Assembly (NCBI GenBank): GCA_031395485.1
Contig: JANNUS010000017.1
Location: 124,001-188,000, forward strand
Reading direction: 5' to 3'
Length of the DNA stretch: 64,000 bases
Origin: UBA2336 sp031395485
GTDB taxonomy: Bacteria; Bacteroidota; Bacteroidia; Cytophagales; Cyclobacteriaceae
Below are positions 17,220 through 26,900 of this stretch, in pieces. The translations under genes were made by a program, and so were the position numbers. The notes beneath the pieces were generated by a model. That model had not been told where the DNA came from and ran no database searches. It worked only from the letters and a program-made list of their open reading frames with translations. Position 1 is the first letter of the stretch. Every line of letters begins with the position of its first letter.

Positions 17220-18907
17220 AAACACTGAATCTTTCATTGACAGGTTTGCTGCTTACTATTTGCTTCCTGCTTCCTGCTTTTAGCCAGGCCAGTGGTGGGG
17301 ATGACCATACGCACGGTGATGCAAAAAAAGGAACACCGACCGGTAAGAAGTATTTCTCTGTAGAAGCTTTTTCTGAAAAACATGAATTGCTTTTGCGTTA
17401 CGTGCCGATCCATCCGGGTGAAGAGACTGTACTACAATTATTCATCAGTAGCTATCTAACCAATCACCCGATGGATAGTGTAACGCTCCGACTTTCTTCT
17501 CCACAAGACGGAAAATTAAAGTTTACTGTAACACGAAGGGATAAAGGAAACTATGAGATCAAAACAACTTTTCCATTACCGAAATCCTATAATATTACGG
17601 TTGCTTTTACCAGTGCCTTAGGTCCCGATCTGATCATGTTGCAAAACATTGAAGTTGGAAAGGAGTTAACGACAGAAGAAAATGCAACAATTAGTTCCTG
17701 GTTTACGAGTACTCCCATTGTATTTGTGGGAGGTTTAGGCATGGGGCTCTTCATCATGTTTCTACTGATGCGTTTCTCGAACAAACGAGTAAAGGCAGCC
17801 ATGATGATCGTAGTATTATTGTTGCCATCTACAACTGGTCAGTTTGCCATAGCGCATGATGGCCATGATGGGGCAGGTAAAAAGGGCAACAATTTTTCAA
17901 ACGAATTTGAGGTGCCCAAGGAGACACAATTTCTTTTTGAAGTGATTACCCAGCCTGTACGAGCGGGGGTGTTTACTGAAACAACAAGACTTTACGGAAC
18001 TGTATTGCCATCTTCAACTGGGCAAGCTATAGTACAGAGCCCTCAAACGGGCAAGATCACTTCATTGCAAGTAAGCGTAGGTCAGAAGGTTTCTAAGGGC
18101 CAATTGCTCGCTTCTGTTGAACCTTCACTTGATGCTGGAAATGCAGTGAGTTTTCTCGCTGAGCGAAACAACGTAGAGGCAGAACTGGAAGCGGCTAAAA
18201 AAGAATACGAACGTTTTAAATCAATTGAGGACATAGCTGCTAAACGTGATTTATCCGAAGCAGAAGCCCGTTATAAAAAAGCAGTTGAGAACAAGAAACT
18301 TTACGGGCGTCTGGCAAATGGTCAATCCGATAATGCACGAGCTATCTTCCTTCGTTCTCCCATTGCAGGAATTGTGAGCAACTTCATGCTAACGATTGGC
18401 TCCAGTATAAATGCCGGAGAAACACTTCTTACGATCACCAACCTTGATAAAGTCTATGTAGAGGCACAGGTTTTTGATAAAGACGCAGCCAACGTAAATG
18501 CAGGCAAAAGCTTTGAAGTTGACTGCGCAACAAATGACATCCACAAAACTGCAGAGGTAAAACTATTGGCCCCAGCACAAACGATAAACCCTACCAATCA
18601 AACACAACGAGTCATCTTCGAAATGAATAACCAGAACGGTGAATTCAAGATTGGTGAGTTTGTGTATGTAAATGTTTATGCGTCTCAGGCTTCCCGTGAA
18701 ATTTCTATGTCAAACAGTGCAGTAAGTGAGATCAATGGAAAGCCGGTAGTATTTATAAAAGATGCATCTGAGAAATACAGTGTATCCTATGTCTCCCTTG
18801 GTCACAACAATGGAAGTAGCACGGTGATTATAAAAGGAGTCGAAGAAAATGAACGCGTTGTGACTAACGCGACCTATCAATTGAAAATGATCTACTTAAA
18901 TCAGTAA
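17216..18907 (+). CDS. RND efflux periplasmic adaptor (CusB-like) with extra N-terminal module
   Basis: 563 residues, long for this family. After a signal peptide (cut near FSQA) come a His-containing stretch (DDHTHGD) and a beta-rich domain to about 165, then two hydrophobic helices (TPIVFVGGLGMGLFIMFLL and AAMMIVVLLLPSTTGQFAI) and a second His-rich stretch (AHDGHDGAG). The adaptor core begins near residue 240: lipoyl half-motif IVQSPQTGKITSLQVSVGQKV, a coiled-coil hairpin (about 315-365), then RSPIAGIVSNFMLTIGSSI and a beta-barrel. The N-terminal part may bind metal or anchor the adaptor in the inner membrane. Confidence 0.87.
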   Translation: MKTLNLSLTGLLLTICFLLPAFSQASGGDDHTHGDAKKGTPTGKKYFSVEAFSEKHELLLRYVPIHPGEETVLQLFISSYLTNHPMDSVTLRLSSPQDGKLKFTVTRRDKGNYEIKTTFPLPKSYNITVAFTSALGPDLIMLQNIEVGKELTTEENATISSWFTSTPIVFVGGLGMGLFIMFLLMRFSNKRVKAAMMIVVLLLPSTTGQFAIAHDGHDGAGKKGNNFSNEFEVPKETQFLFEVITQPVRAGVFTETTRLYGTVLPSSTGQAIVQSPQTGKITSLQVSVGQKVSKGQLLASVEPSLDAGNAVSFLAERNNVEAELEAAKKEYERFKSIEDIAAKRDLSEAEARYKKAVENKKLYGRLANGQSDNARAIFLRSPIAGIVSNFMLTIGSSINAGETLLTITNLDKVYVEAQVFDKDAANVNAGKSFEVDCATNDIHKTAEVKLLAPAQTINPTNQTQRVIFEMNNQNGEFKIGEFVYVNVYASQASREISMSNSAVSEINGKPVVFIKDASEKYSVSYVSLGHNNGSSTVIIKGVEENERVVTNATYQLKMIYLNQ

Positions 18908-18919
18908 ATTTTAAAACCA

Positions 18920-19951
18920 ATGAATATGAAAACAATAATCAAAAACATGGCCTTTGCACTTTTCGCAGGAGTTGCATCGGTTGCAGTTACATCCTGTGGT
19001 AATAAGCCATCTGATCATGCTGAGGCAGATCACGATCATGCAGCAGGTGACCATGAACACACCTACGCCTGCCCCATGCACCCGGAAGTAACGGGTAAGG
19101 AAGGTGAAGAGTGCTCTACGTGCGGAATGAAATTGGAGTTGGTAAGTGATGAGAAAGCCACGAACACCAATTCGTATTTCATGGCATTCAAGGCTACCCC
19201 AGCAGTGGAAGCAGGTAAAGCTGCCTTGTTATCGTTCACGCCTTCTATCAAAGGAAACGAAAGTGAAATGGTGCCACTAGATATTCAGCACGACAAGAAA
19301 TTGCACTTGATCGTGGTGAGTAAAGACCTCTCATACTTTGATCATATCCATCCTGAGTTTCAGGCAAGTGGCTCGTATGATATTAAAGTCTTGGCGAAGA
19401 GTGAAAATTTTACACACGGAAAATTCCACAATGAAACCAAGTTTGACCAGGGTGGTGACTATGTTTTATTTGCGGACTACGTGCCAAGCGGTGCAAACCA
19501 TCAGTTAGAAAGAATTGAGTTGAATGTTTCTGGAACCCCATACAAGGCTCAAACGTACACATCTGCGAAAACAGTAAGCATGACAGATGGTTATGAAGTT
19601 TCGCTAGTGCCGGAGGGTGGAAAATTCTTTAGCGAAGGAACATCACACATTTCAGGCATTATCAAAAAAGATGGTAAAGAAGTTCCTGCCGATTCATTTG
19701 AAAACTACTTAGCTGCGAAAGCCCATGTGGTGGTTATCAGTGAAGACAGCCAGAATTATTTGCACGTTCATCCGGAAGTAGTAGATGGAAGACTTGATTT
19801 ACACACCACCTTTGGTAAGGCTGGAATATTTAGAGGCTGGCTGCAGTTTCAAACGAATGGCCAAGTACATACGGCTGATTTCGTGATTAACGTGGAAGAA
19901 GGTAAAGGAACAGAAAGCAAACATGCAGAAGGAGCGGAGCATGCGCACTAA
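18920..19951 (+). CDS. Metal-binding lipoprotein with HMBD finger
   Basis: 343 residues. A lipoprotein signal ends in AVTSC with Cys26, followed by a His/Asp-rich stretch (ADHDHAAGDHEH) and one heavy-metal-binding domain, YACPMHPEVTGKEGEECSTCGMKL (about 49-73). The remaining 270 residues are beta-rich, with two similar halves: KKLHLIVVSKDLSYFDHIHPEF near 125 and AKAHVVVISEDSQNYLHVHPEV near 270. The paired D/N-x-H-x-HPE motifs suggest two related metal-binding or cupredoxin-like domains. It probably collects metal in the periplasm for the efflux system. It starts 12 bp after the adaptor gene. Confidence 0.82.
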   Translation: MNMKTIIKNMAFALFAGVASVAVTSCGNKPSDHAEADHDHAAGDHEHTYACPMHPEVTGKEGEECSTCGMKLELVSDEKATNTNSYFMAFKATPAVEAGKAALLSFTPSIKGNESEMVPLDIQHDKKLHLIVVSKDLSYFDHIHPEFQASGSYDIKVLAKSENFTHGKFHNETKFDQGGDYVLFADYVPSGANHQLERIELNVSGTPYKAQTYTSAKTVSMTDGYEVSLVPEGGKFFSEGTSHISGIIKKDGKEVPADSFENYLAAKAHVVVISEDSQNYLHVHPEVVDGRLDLHTTFGKAGIFRGWLQFQTNGQVHTADFVINVEEGKGTESKHAEGAEHAH

Positions 19952-19969
19952 TTCATAACATAAGAGATA

Positions 19970-20092
19970 ATGAAATCATGTTGTAATACAGGTAACGAGA
20001 GGCAAGACACTCGACTAAGCAAATACCTTAACTGGTTTGTCTTTACCCTTGTTGTTGGTGTTCTCTTGATTGTTTCAATGCAAACATTTTAA
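19970..20092 (+). CDS. 40-residue Cys-Cys single-pass membrane peptide
   Basis: A short frame fills the gap between the lipoprotein and the P-type ATPase almost completely. It begins MKSCCNTGNERQDTRLSKYL and ends in a single hydrophobic helix (NWFVFTLVVGVLLIVSM). AAGAGATA just before the ATG is a plausible purine-rich ribosome site, and only 2 bp separate its stop from the ATPase ATG. The cytoplasm-facing Cys-Cys pair plus one membrane helix suits a small metal-binding or regulatory subunit of the ATPase. No family recognised. Confidence 0.6.
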   Translation: MKSCCNTGNERQDTRLSKYLNWFVFTLVVGVLLIVSMQTF

Positions 20093-20094
20093 CC

Positions 20095-22506
20095 ATGGCA
20101 AAACATCAGCAATACACGTGTCCAATGCATCCCGAGGTAATAAAGGATGAGCCCGGCAAATGTCCAAAATGTGGAATGAACTTAGTGCCGTTTAAAAAAC
20201 CGGAACAAAGCCGAACCCAAATCCATGAAAGTCATTCGCACGTTCATCAAACTTCTACTAACACAAGCAAACAGGAAGGCGAATATTATTGTCCTATGCT
20301 ATGTGAAGGCGATAAGAAATATTCAAAGCCAGGTAATTGCCCTGTCTGCGGAATGCATTTAGTAAAAGAGCAGAAATTGAAGGCAAGCAGTATTGAATAC
20401 ACTTGCCCGATGCATCCCGAGATAATCCGCCATGAACCGGGGAGTTGCCCAATTTGCGGTATGGATTTAGTGCCGAGGGTTACTCAAAAGGATAATCTGG
20501 AAGAAGAAGCTGCTTACAGGTCAATGCTAAAAAGGTTTTGGATAGCTACTGCTTTTACGGTTCCTGTGTTTCTGATTACCATGGGGGAAATGGTGGGAAT
20601 ACACCTTTCCCAAATCGCTGCTAAAACCACATGGGGTTGGATTCAATTTGTTTTGTCAACACCGGTGCTATTTTATTGTAGTGCTGATTTTTTTATTCGA
20701 GGGTATCAATCTGTAATCCGTTGGTCACCAAATATGTGGACGCTCGTTTCACTCGGCACGGGCGCAGCGTACTTGTTCAGCATTGTAGCACTTGTGTTCC
20801 CCGATGTTTTTCCAGATCAGTTTAAGATGGATGGTGCGGTTCATTTGTATTTTGAAGCAGCAACCGTAATCTTATCACTTATATTATTAGGTCAGGTTTT
20901 AGAATTGAAAGCACGCGGCCAGACCAACAGTGCTATTCGCGCTCTCTTAAATTTAGTGCCACCAGAAGCTACGGTTATCAGAAACGGGCAAGAGCAAAAC
21001 ATTCCTTTAGAACAGGTAGTATTAAATGATATTTTAAAAATCAGACCTGGTGAAAAAATTCCGGTAGACGGAGAAGTAGTAAAAGGCCACAGCTCTGTGG
21101 ATGAGTCCATGATAACAGGTGAACCTCTTCCCGTTGAAAAAAATGGTGGTGATAAAGTAACAGGAGGCACTGTAAACGGAACCGGAAGCTTTGAAATGAA
21201 AGCGCTAAAGGTTGGGGCTGATACTTTGCTTGCTCAGATTATTGACATGGTGAATAAAGCAAGCCGCTCAAAGGCACCGATTCAAAATTTAGCTGATAAG
21301 ATCTCGGGATATTTTGTGCCGGTAGTCGTAGTGATATCAATTTTGTCTTTCGTAGTGTGGGCGATATGGGGGCCTGATCCCGCTTTGGTATTCGCCTTTG
21401 CCAATGCAGTGACGGTTCTCATCATAGCCTGTCCTTGTGCATTGGGCTTGGCAACTCCCATGTCAATTATGGTAGGCACAGGACGCGGGGCTACGTTTGG
21501 TGTTCTGATAAAAGAAGCCAAAGTGATGGAAGAAATGAAGAAAGTAAATGTTTTAGTAATTGACAAGACCGGTACAATCACAGAAGGCAAGCCTACTCTC
21601 AAATCGGTAAAGGCATTCAATGGCTCAATTAGTGAGGATGATATTTTAAGGAATGCTGCATCACTCGAATCCAGTAGCGAACATCCATTGGCTGAAGCAA
21701 TCGTAAAAGCTGCAAAAGCGAAAAACCTTTCGTTAAGTGAAATCCAAAATTTTGAATCCATTACAGGTCATGGAATTATTGGAAATATTGATGGTAAGAA
21801 AGTAGCCATCGGTAATGCCAAACTGGTAAGTTCTCAAGGGCTGGTTCAGAATGAATCAGATATTAAGGACGTAGAAGTAAGACAATCGAAAGGTGAAACG
21901 GTCATGTATGTGATCGTTGACAGTCAACTTGCCGGATACATCAGTGTTTCTGACCCAATAAAGAAAAACTCCAAGAGCGCCATTCTGGAATTGCAACAAC
22001 AAGGATTGAAAGTAATCATGCTCACAGGTGATAATAAAAATACTGCCAGAGGAGTTGCGGAAGAACTTGGGCTTGACGGCTACGAAGCGGATTACCTTCC
22101 TGTAGATAAGCTTAACAAAGTAAAGGAGCTTCAGCAGAGTGGTAAGATCGTGGCAATGGCAGGCGATGGAATTAATGATGCCCCAGCATTAGCTCAGGCT
22201 AATGTAGGCATTGCTATGGGCACGGGGACTGACGCTGCGATTCAAAGTGCAGGCTTCACGTTAGTGAAAGGTGATCTTTTAGGAATTATCCGAGCAAGAA
22301 AACTAAGCACGGCAGTGATGGGCAACATCAAACAGAATTTATTTTTTGCTTTCATCTATAATGTAATCGGAATTCCCGTTGCGGCAGGTTTACTGTATCC
22401 TTTTTTTGGAATACTGTTGAGCCCTATGCTGGCTGCATTGGCCATGAGTTTAAGTTCAGTTTCAGTTATTCTAAACAGCCTGCGGCTACGAGCAAAAACT
22501 ATTTAA
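20095..22506 (+). CDS. copA: Copper/silver-translocating P1B-type ATPase
   Basis: 803 residues. Three HMBD fingers head the protein, near 7-31, 64-88 and 102-126, each with Cys-Pro-Met near its start and C-P-x-C-G-M near its end. No classical HMA domain is present. The transport core has the Cu/Ag motif CPC (about 447-449, in IIACPCALGLATP), TGE in MITGEPLPVEK, the phosphorylated Asp in DKTGT (about 489) and MAGDGINDAPALAQ. It pumps monovalent metal out of the cytoplasm to the periplasm at ATP cost. Direction and metal are inferred from the motif and neighbours. Confidence 0.92.
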   Translation: MAKHQQYTCPMHPEVIKDEPGKCPKCGMNLVPFKKPEQSRTQIHESHSHVHQTSTNTSKQEGEYYCPMLCEGDKKYSKPGNCPVCGMHLVKEQKLKASSIEYTCPMHPEIIRHEPGSCPICGMDLVPRVTQKDNLEEEAAYRSMLKRFWIATAFTVPVFLITMGEMVGIHLSQIAAKTTWGWIQFVLSTPVLFYCSADFFIRGYQSVIRWSPNMWTLVSLGTGAAYLFSIVALVFPDVFPDQFKMDGAVHLYFEAATVILSLILLGQVLELKARGQTNSAIRALLNLVPPEATVIRNGQEQNIPLEQVVLNDILKIRPGEKIPVDGEVVKGHSSVDESMITGEPLPVEKNGGDKVTGGTVNGTGSFEMKALKVGADTLLAQIIDMVNKASRSKAPIQNLADKISGYFVPVVVVISILSFVVWAIWGPDPALVFAFANAVTVLIIACPCALGLATPMSIMVGTGRGATFGVLIKEAKVMEEMKKVNVLVIDKTGTITEGKPTLKSVKAFNGSISEDDILRNAASLESSSEHPLAEAIVKAAKAKNLSLSEIQNFESITGHGIIGNIDGKKVAIGNAKLVSSQGLVQNESDIKDVEVRQSKGETVMYVIVDSQLAGYISVSDPIKKNSKSAILELQQQGLKVIMLTGDNKNTARGVAEELGLDGYEADYLPVDKLNKVKELQQSGKIVAMAGDGINDAPALAQANVGIAMGTGTDAAIQSAGFTLVKGDLLGIIRARKLSTAVMGNIKQNLFFAFIYNVIGIPVAAGLLYPFFGILLSPMLAALAMSLSSVSVILNSLRLRAKTI

Positions 22507-22541
22507 ATTATAGGAATACTAATCAACCTGTCGTTTGATCC

Positions 22542-23324
22542 ATGAAAAAAAATCGAAGCTACTACATTCGTAAAACTCATCGCTACTTAGGTGTTATCAT
22601 CGGCATCCAGTTTTTACTCTGGACAGTCGGAGGACTTTTCTTCAGCTGGAACAATATTGACAATGTGCATGGCGATCACCTTCGCAAGTCCATTTCATTT
22701 TTAAGTGCCGACATACAAGTAGCATCACCAACGATTGCATTACTGGCCCTGCGTAATGAAAGACCATTAGATTCCATTCACTCTATTCATCTTATCCGTG
22801 TATTAGATAGACCCGTCTATCAAATTCAATATTTCAAAGGTCATACAGGAGAAGGCGATCACCACCACGTTCACTTTGCGTTAGCAAACGCAACTACGGG
22901 TGCATTACGTTCGCCACTTAGCAAAGAAGAAGCAGTAGCAATTGCACAGGAGCAGATTATCAATAATGCTAAAATCGAAGCCGTAGAATATTTAGAAAAA
23001 GTTGGTAAACACAGTGAATATCGTGAACGCCCGCTCCCTGCTTACGCCATTTCATTTGATGAACCTGCTTGCACTATATATGTGGCAGCGGAAACGGGCA
23101 CTTACCAAACTATACGCCACAATCAGTGGAGAGCTTTTGATTTCCTATGGATGCTGCACACTATGGACTATGAAGGCCGCGACAATTTTGGAAACATAGC
23201 ACTGCGCGCTTTCTCAATCTTTGGCTTATTCACAGTTTGCTCTGGTTTCCTGTTATTCCTTGTGTCTTCGTCTTGGTTTGGTAATAGAAGCAAAACTCAA
23301 CAAACAACCTCAAATTCTTTTTAG
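22542..23324 (+). CDS. PepSY domain membrane protein
   Basis: 260 residues. An N-terminal helix (HRYLGVIIGIQFLLWTVGGLFFSW), two PepSY-like periplasmic segments (one with SKEEAVAIAQEQI, preceded by a His-rich GEGDHHHVHF), and a C-terminal helix (IALRAFSIFGLFTVCSGFLLFLV). This is the layout of the PepSY_TM family, often found with siderophore or metal reductase and uptake genes. Its role in this operon is unclear; metal reduction or sensing in the periplasm are possibilities. It follows the ATPase by 35 bp and precedes the DUF2911 gene by 1 bp. Confidence 0.82.
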   Translation: MKKNRSYYIRKTHRYLGVIIGIQFLLWTVGGLFFSWNNIDNVHGDHLRKSISFLSADIQVASPTIALLALRNERPLDSIHSIHLIRVLDRPVYQIQYFKGHTGEGDHHHVHFALANATTGALRSPLSKEEAVAIAQEQIINNAKIEAVEYLEKVGKHSEYRERPLPAYAISFDEPACTIYVAAETGTYQTIRHNQWRAFDFLWMLHTMDYEGRDNFGNIALRAFSIFGLFTVCSGFLLFLVSSSWFGNRSKTQQTTSNSF

Positions 23325-23325
23325 T

Positions 23326-23916
23326 ATGAAAAACTTAATCGTCATCGCCAGCATTGTTTCTGTTGCTCTTATTAGCAGTTGCAGTCAAAAACAGGATACA
23401 AAAACAACTTCGCAAACAGCCGAAGCTGTAACGATCCAACCACAAGTTGAACCCGACACGCTCAAAGGCAGCCTGAAAGCTCGCGCGTCCAACAATGTTA
23501 ACGGTGTAAACGTGACTATCTCTTATCATAGCCCAGCCGTTCGTGGCCGTATTGTATGGGGCGGACTCGTTCCCTATGAAAAGGTGTGGGTAGGTGGCGC
23601 CCACATGGCTACTTCACTTGATATTGATCAGTCGATACGTTACGATGGAAAAGAAATACCAGCCGGGAAGTATGCATTGTTTACTATTCCGGGTAAGGAG
23701 ACCTGGACAGTAATTATTAATAAGAACTGGCAGCAGCATTTAACGGACGAGTACGATGAGAAAGACGACCTCATTCGGTTACAAGTTGTGCCTGAGAATA
23801 TCGAAACAAATCAAGAACGCTTGATGTACCAGGTTGACCAAACCGGGGAAGGAAAGTTTAGCCTCATATTCTCCTGGGAAAAAATCAAAATCAAAATTCC
23901 TTTTGAATTGAACTGA
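23326..23916 (+). CDS. DUF2911 family lipoprotein
   Basis: 196 residues from the ATG at 23326, giving a lipoprotein signal with LISSC (Cys19). The DUF2911 core is clear: SYHSPAVRGRIVWGGLVPYEKVWVGGAHMATSL, then IPAGKYALFTIPGKETWTVIINK. Function unknown; the family is common in Bacteroidota as small secreted proteins. The frame is open upstream to 23221, but that part overlaps the PepSY gene. The gene sits between PepSY and the RND pump with 1-bp gaps, so it belongs to the operon even if its role in metal handling is unproven. Confidence 0.88.
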   Translation: MKNLIVIASIVSVALISSCSQKQDTKTTSQTAEAVTIQPQVEPDTLKGSLKARASNNVNGVNVTISYHSPAVRGRIVWGGLVPYEKVWVGGAHMATSLDIDQSIRYDGKEIPAGKYALFTIPGKETWTVIINKNWQQHLTDEYDEKDDLIRLQVVPENIETNQERLMYQVDQTGEGKFSLIFSWEKIKIKIPFELN

Positions 23917-23917
23917 C

Positions 23918-26900
23918 ATGCTGAATCGCCTCATACAATTTTCTCTTCATAACCGTCTCTTTGTAATTGCCTTTGCCGCACTGCTACTGGTGTACGGTGT
24001 GTTCACTATTATTAACCTTCCGGTGGATGTATTACCCGATTTGAATAGGCCAAGAGTTACCGTATTCCTGGAAGCAAATGGTATGGCTCCGGAGGAAATT
24101 GAAACACAAGTGGTGTTACCAGTGGAGACTGCCTTGAATGGCGCGCCTGGCGTTGAAGTTGTGAGAAGCAGTTCAGCTATTGGTATTGGAATGGTATTCG
24201 TAGAGTTTGATTGGGAAACAGACGTGTATCGAGCAAGACAATTAGTGGCAGAAAAACTTCAAACTGTTCAGCTTCCCGATGGCATTACTCCGGTGATGGG
24301 GCCAATCAGTTCGGTGATGGGGCAAATCATGCTGGTGGGTGTGAGTGCTGATTCCACGAGTGCCGCGGATCTCAGGACACTAGCCGACTTCACCATCCGC
24401 AGAAGATTAATGAGTATTAAAGGAGTATCGCAAGTGATACCTATAGGGGGAGAGCGCTTGCAGTACCAGGTGCTGATATCAAGCGCGAAACTCAAACAAT
24501 ACAATTTAATTATTGAAGACATTGACAATGCCCTGCAGCTTACTAATCAAAACACGACAGGAAATTTCTTCGATCAGTATGGATCAGAAGTATTGATCCG
24601 AAATGTTGGCCGTGCCTATACACTTGAAGATCTGGCCAACACCGTTGTAGCCAATAAGGAAGGCGTACCCGTTTTGCTTTCGCAGATTGCAGAAGTGAAA
24701 TTTGGCGGAGCATTAAAACGTGGAGATGCAAGCATAAATGGAAACCCTGCTGTAATACTTACGGTTGAGAAGCAGCCAGGAGCCAGTACGGTAGCCCTTA
24801 CCGATGATATTGAGAAAGCGTTGGTTGATCTTCAAGCAACCTTGCCTCCTGACGTAAAATTAAACCCACATATTTTCCAGCAAAAGAACTTCATCGTTAA
24901 CTCGCTTCAGAATGTTGAGGAAGCCCTCCGGGATGGAATTATCCTGGTCATCATTGTTCTCTTTCTTTTCCTGCTCAACTACCGCACCACCGTCATCACC
25001 CTCACCGCAATACCAATTTCACTCATCATCTCAGCAATTGTATTCCGTTGGTTTGATATTTCCATCAATACCTTAACCCTTGGCGGACTTGCTATTGCCA
25101 TCGGTGAATTGGTAGACGATGCGATTGTAGACGTAGAGAATGTATTCAGGCGCTTACGCGAGAACAGCCTGAGTGCAAATCCGAAACCGGTCTTGAAAGT
25201 TATTTATGAGGCAAGTAGTGAGGTACGAAATTCTATTGTTTACGCCACGATCATAGTCGTGCTGGTTTTCATTCCTCTATTTTACATGCAAGGTATTGAA
25301 GGAAGAATCTTTGCTCCCTTGGGCATTGCTTACATTACTTCTATTGTTGCCTCACTTTTTGTGTCGCTCACAGTTACACCAGCCTTATGTAGTTATTTGT
25401 TGAACAATGTTGGAAAGAGTAATCGGAACAAAAAACAATCATGGCTTGGCAGGATTTTTAACTCAGAACATGCAGGAGATTCTCCTTTGGTGAAGTGGTT
25501 AAAGAACAAAGACACCCGATTATTAAACTGGGGGCTATCCAACAGTAAACAAGTAATTATCGCAGCGAGTATATTAATTGTTGCCTCTATAACCATTGTT
25601 CCATTTTTCGGTACAGAGTTTTTACCACCATTTAATGAAGGATCATTTACCATCAATCTTTCTGCTCCGGCAGGAACATCGCTGGAAGAGAGCAATAAAA
25701 TTGGGACGATGGCTGAAAATCTGATGATGAAAGTTCCTGAAGTGGAGTTTGTGAGTCGCAGGACCGGTCGTGCAGAATTAGACGAACACGTAGAACCTGT
25801 AAGTAATTCGGAAATTGAAGTTGAACTAAAAGAAAATATAGAAAGGAGCAGGGATGAAATACTGGCGGATATCAGAAAGCAATTAGATCTTTTAAAAGGA
25901 GTTTCTGTAAATGTAGGCCAACCCATTTCACATCGCTTGGATCATTTACTATCCGGTGTCCGCGCGCAAGTTGCAATCAAACTGTTTGGTGAAGATTTAA
26001 CAGACTTGCGATCCAATGCGAATGCAATTCGTGAAGTGATTTCTTCAGTACCGGGAGTGGTTGACGTCCAGATTGAAAAACAAGTAATGGTACCTCAGCT
26101 GTTGATCAAAGTTAACAGAGAAGCTTTGCAGCGTTACGGTATACAGGCAGGAAAGGTAGCGCAGGACTTAGAAATATTTTACAACGGAAAAGTAACAGGA
26201 CAGATACTGGATGGGCAGAAGACCTTTGACATTTTACTACGCTCAACTGATATTGAAAGAAGTAATATCGAAAATATCCGCAACACCATGATTGATACAC
26301 CGGAGGGAAACCTGATCCCGTTGCATCAGATCGCGAGTATCGAATATACCAGTGCTATAAACTCCGTGTGGCACGAAAACACCCAACGAAGAATTGTTAT
26401 TTCATGTAACGTTCAGGGTAGGGACTTAGGAAGTACGGTTAAAGAAATGCAGCAAAAGATTGGCTCAGACATCCAACTGCCACAAGGTTATTTCCTTGAA
26501 TACGGAGGCCAGTTCGAAAGCCAGCAATCAGCATCTAAGCTTATACTATTTCTCAGCTTATTTTCTGTAGCAGGAATATTCTTAGTGCTTTACAGCCATT
26601 TTAAGTCTTCACGAATTGTATTGCAGGTTATGTTGAATATTCCGTTGGCTTTAATCGGTAGTGTAATAGCTGTAATGCTCACAGGAGGAACATTTTCAAT
26701 TGCAACATTGGTAGGCTTTATTACGCTTACCGGGATTGCATCACGAAACGGCATCATGATGATTTCACATTACATCCACTTGATAGAGCATGAAGGAGAG
26801 CAATTCGGTAAACACATGATCATTCGTGGCTCACTGGAGAGATTAGTACCTGTTCTTATGACTGCTCTAACCGCAGCATTGGCACTGGTTCCCCTTACTT

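Noticed and set aside
23221..23325. 35-residue N-terminal extension of the DUF2911 protein
   Set aside because: It lies inside the PepSY gene in another frame; the ATG at 23326 gives a clear lipoprotein signal.
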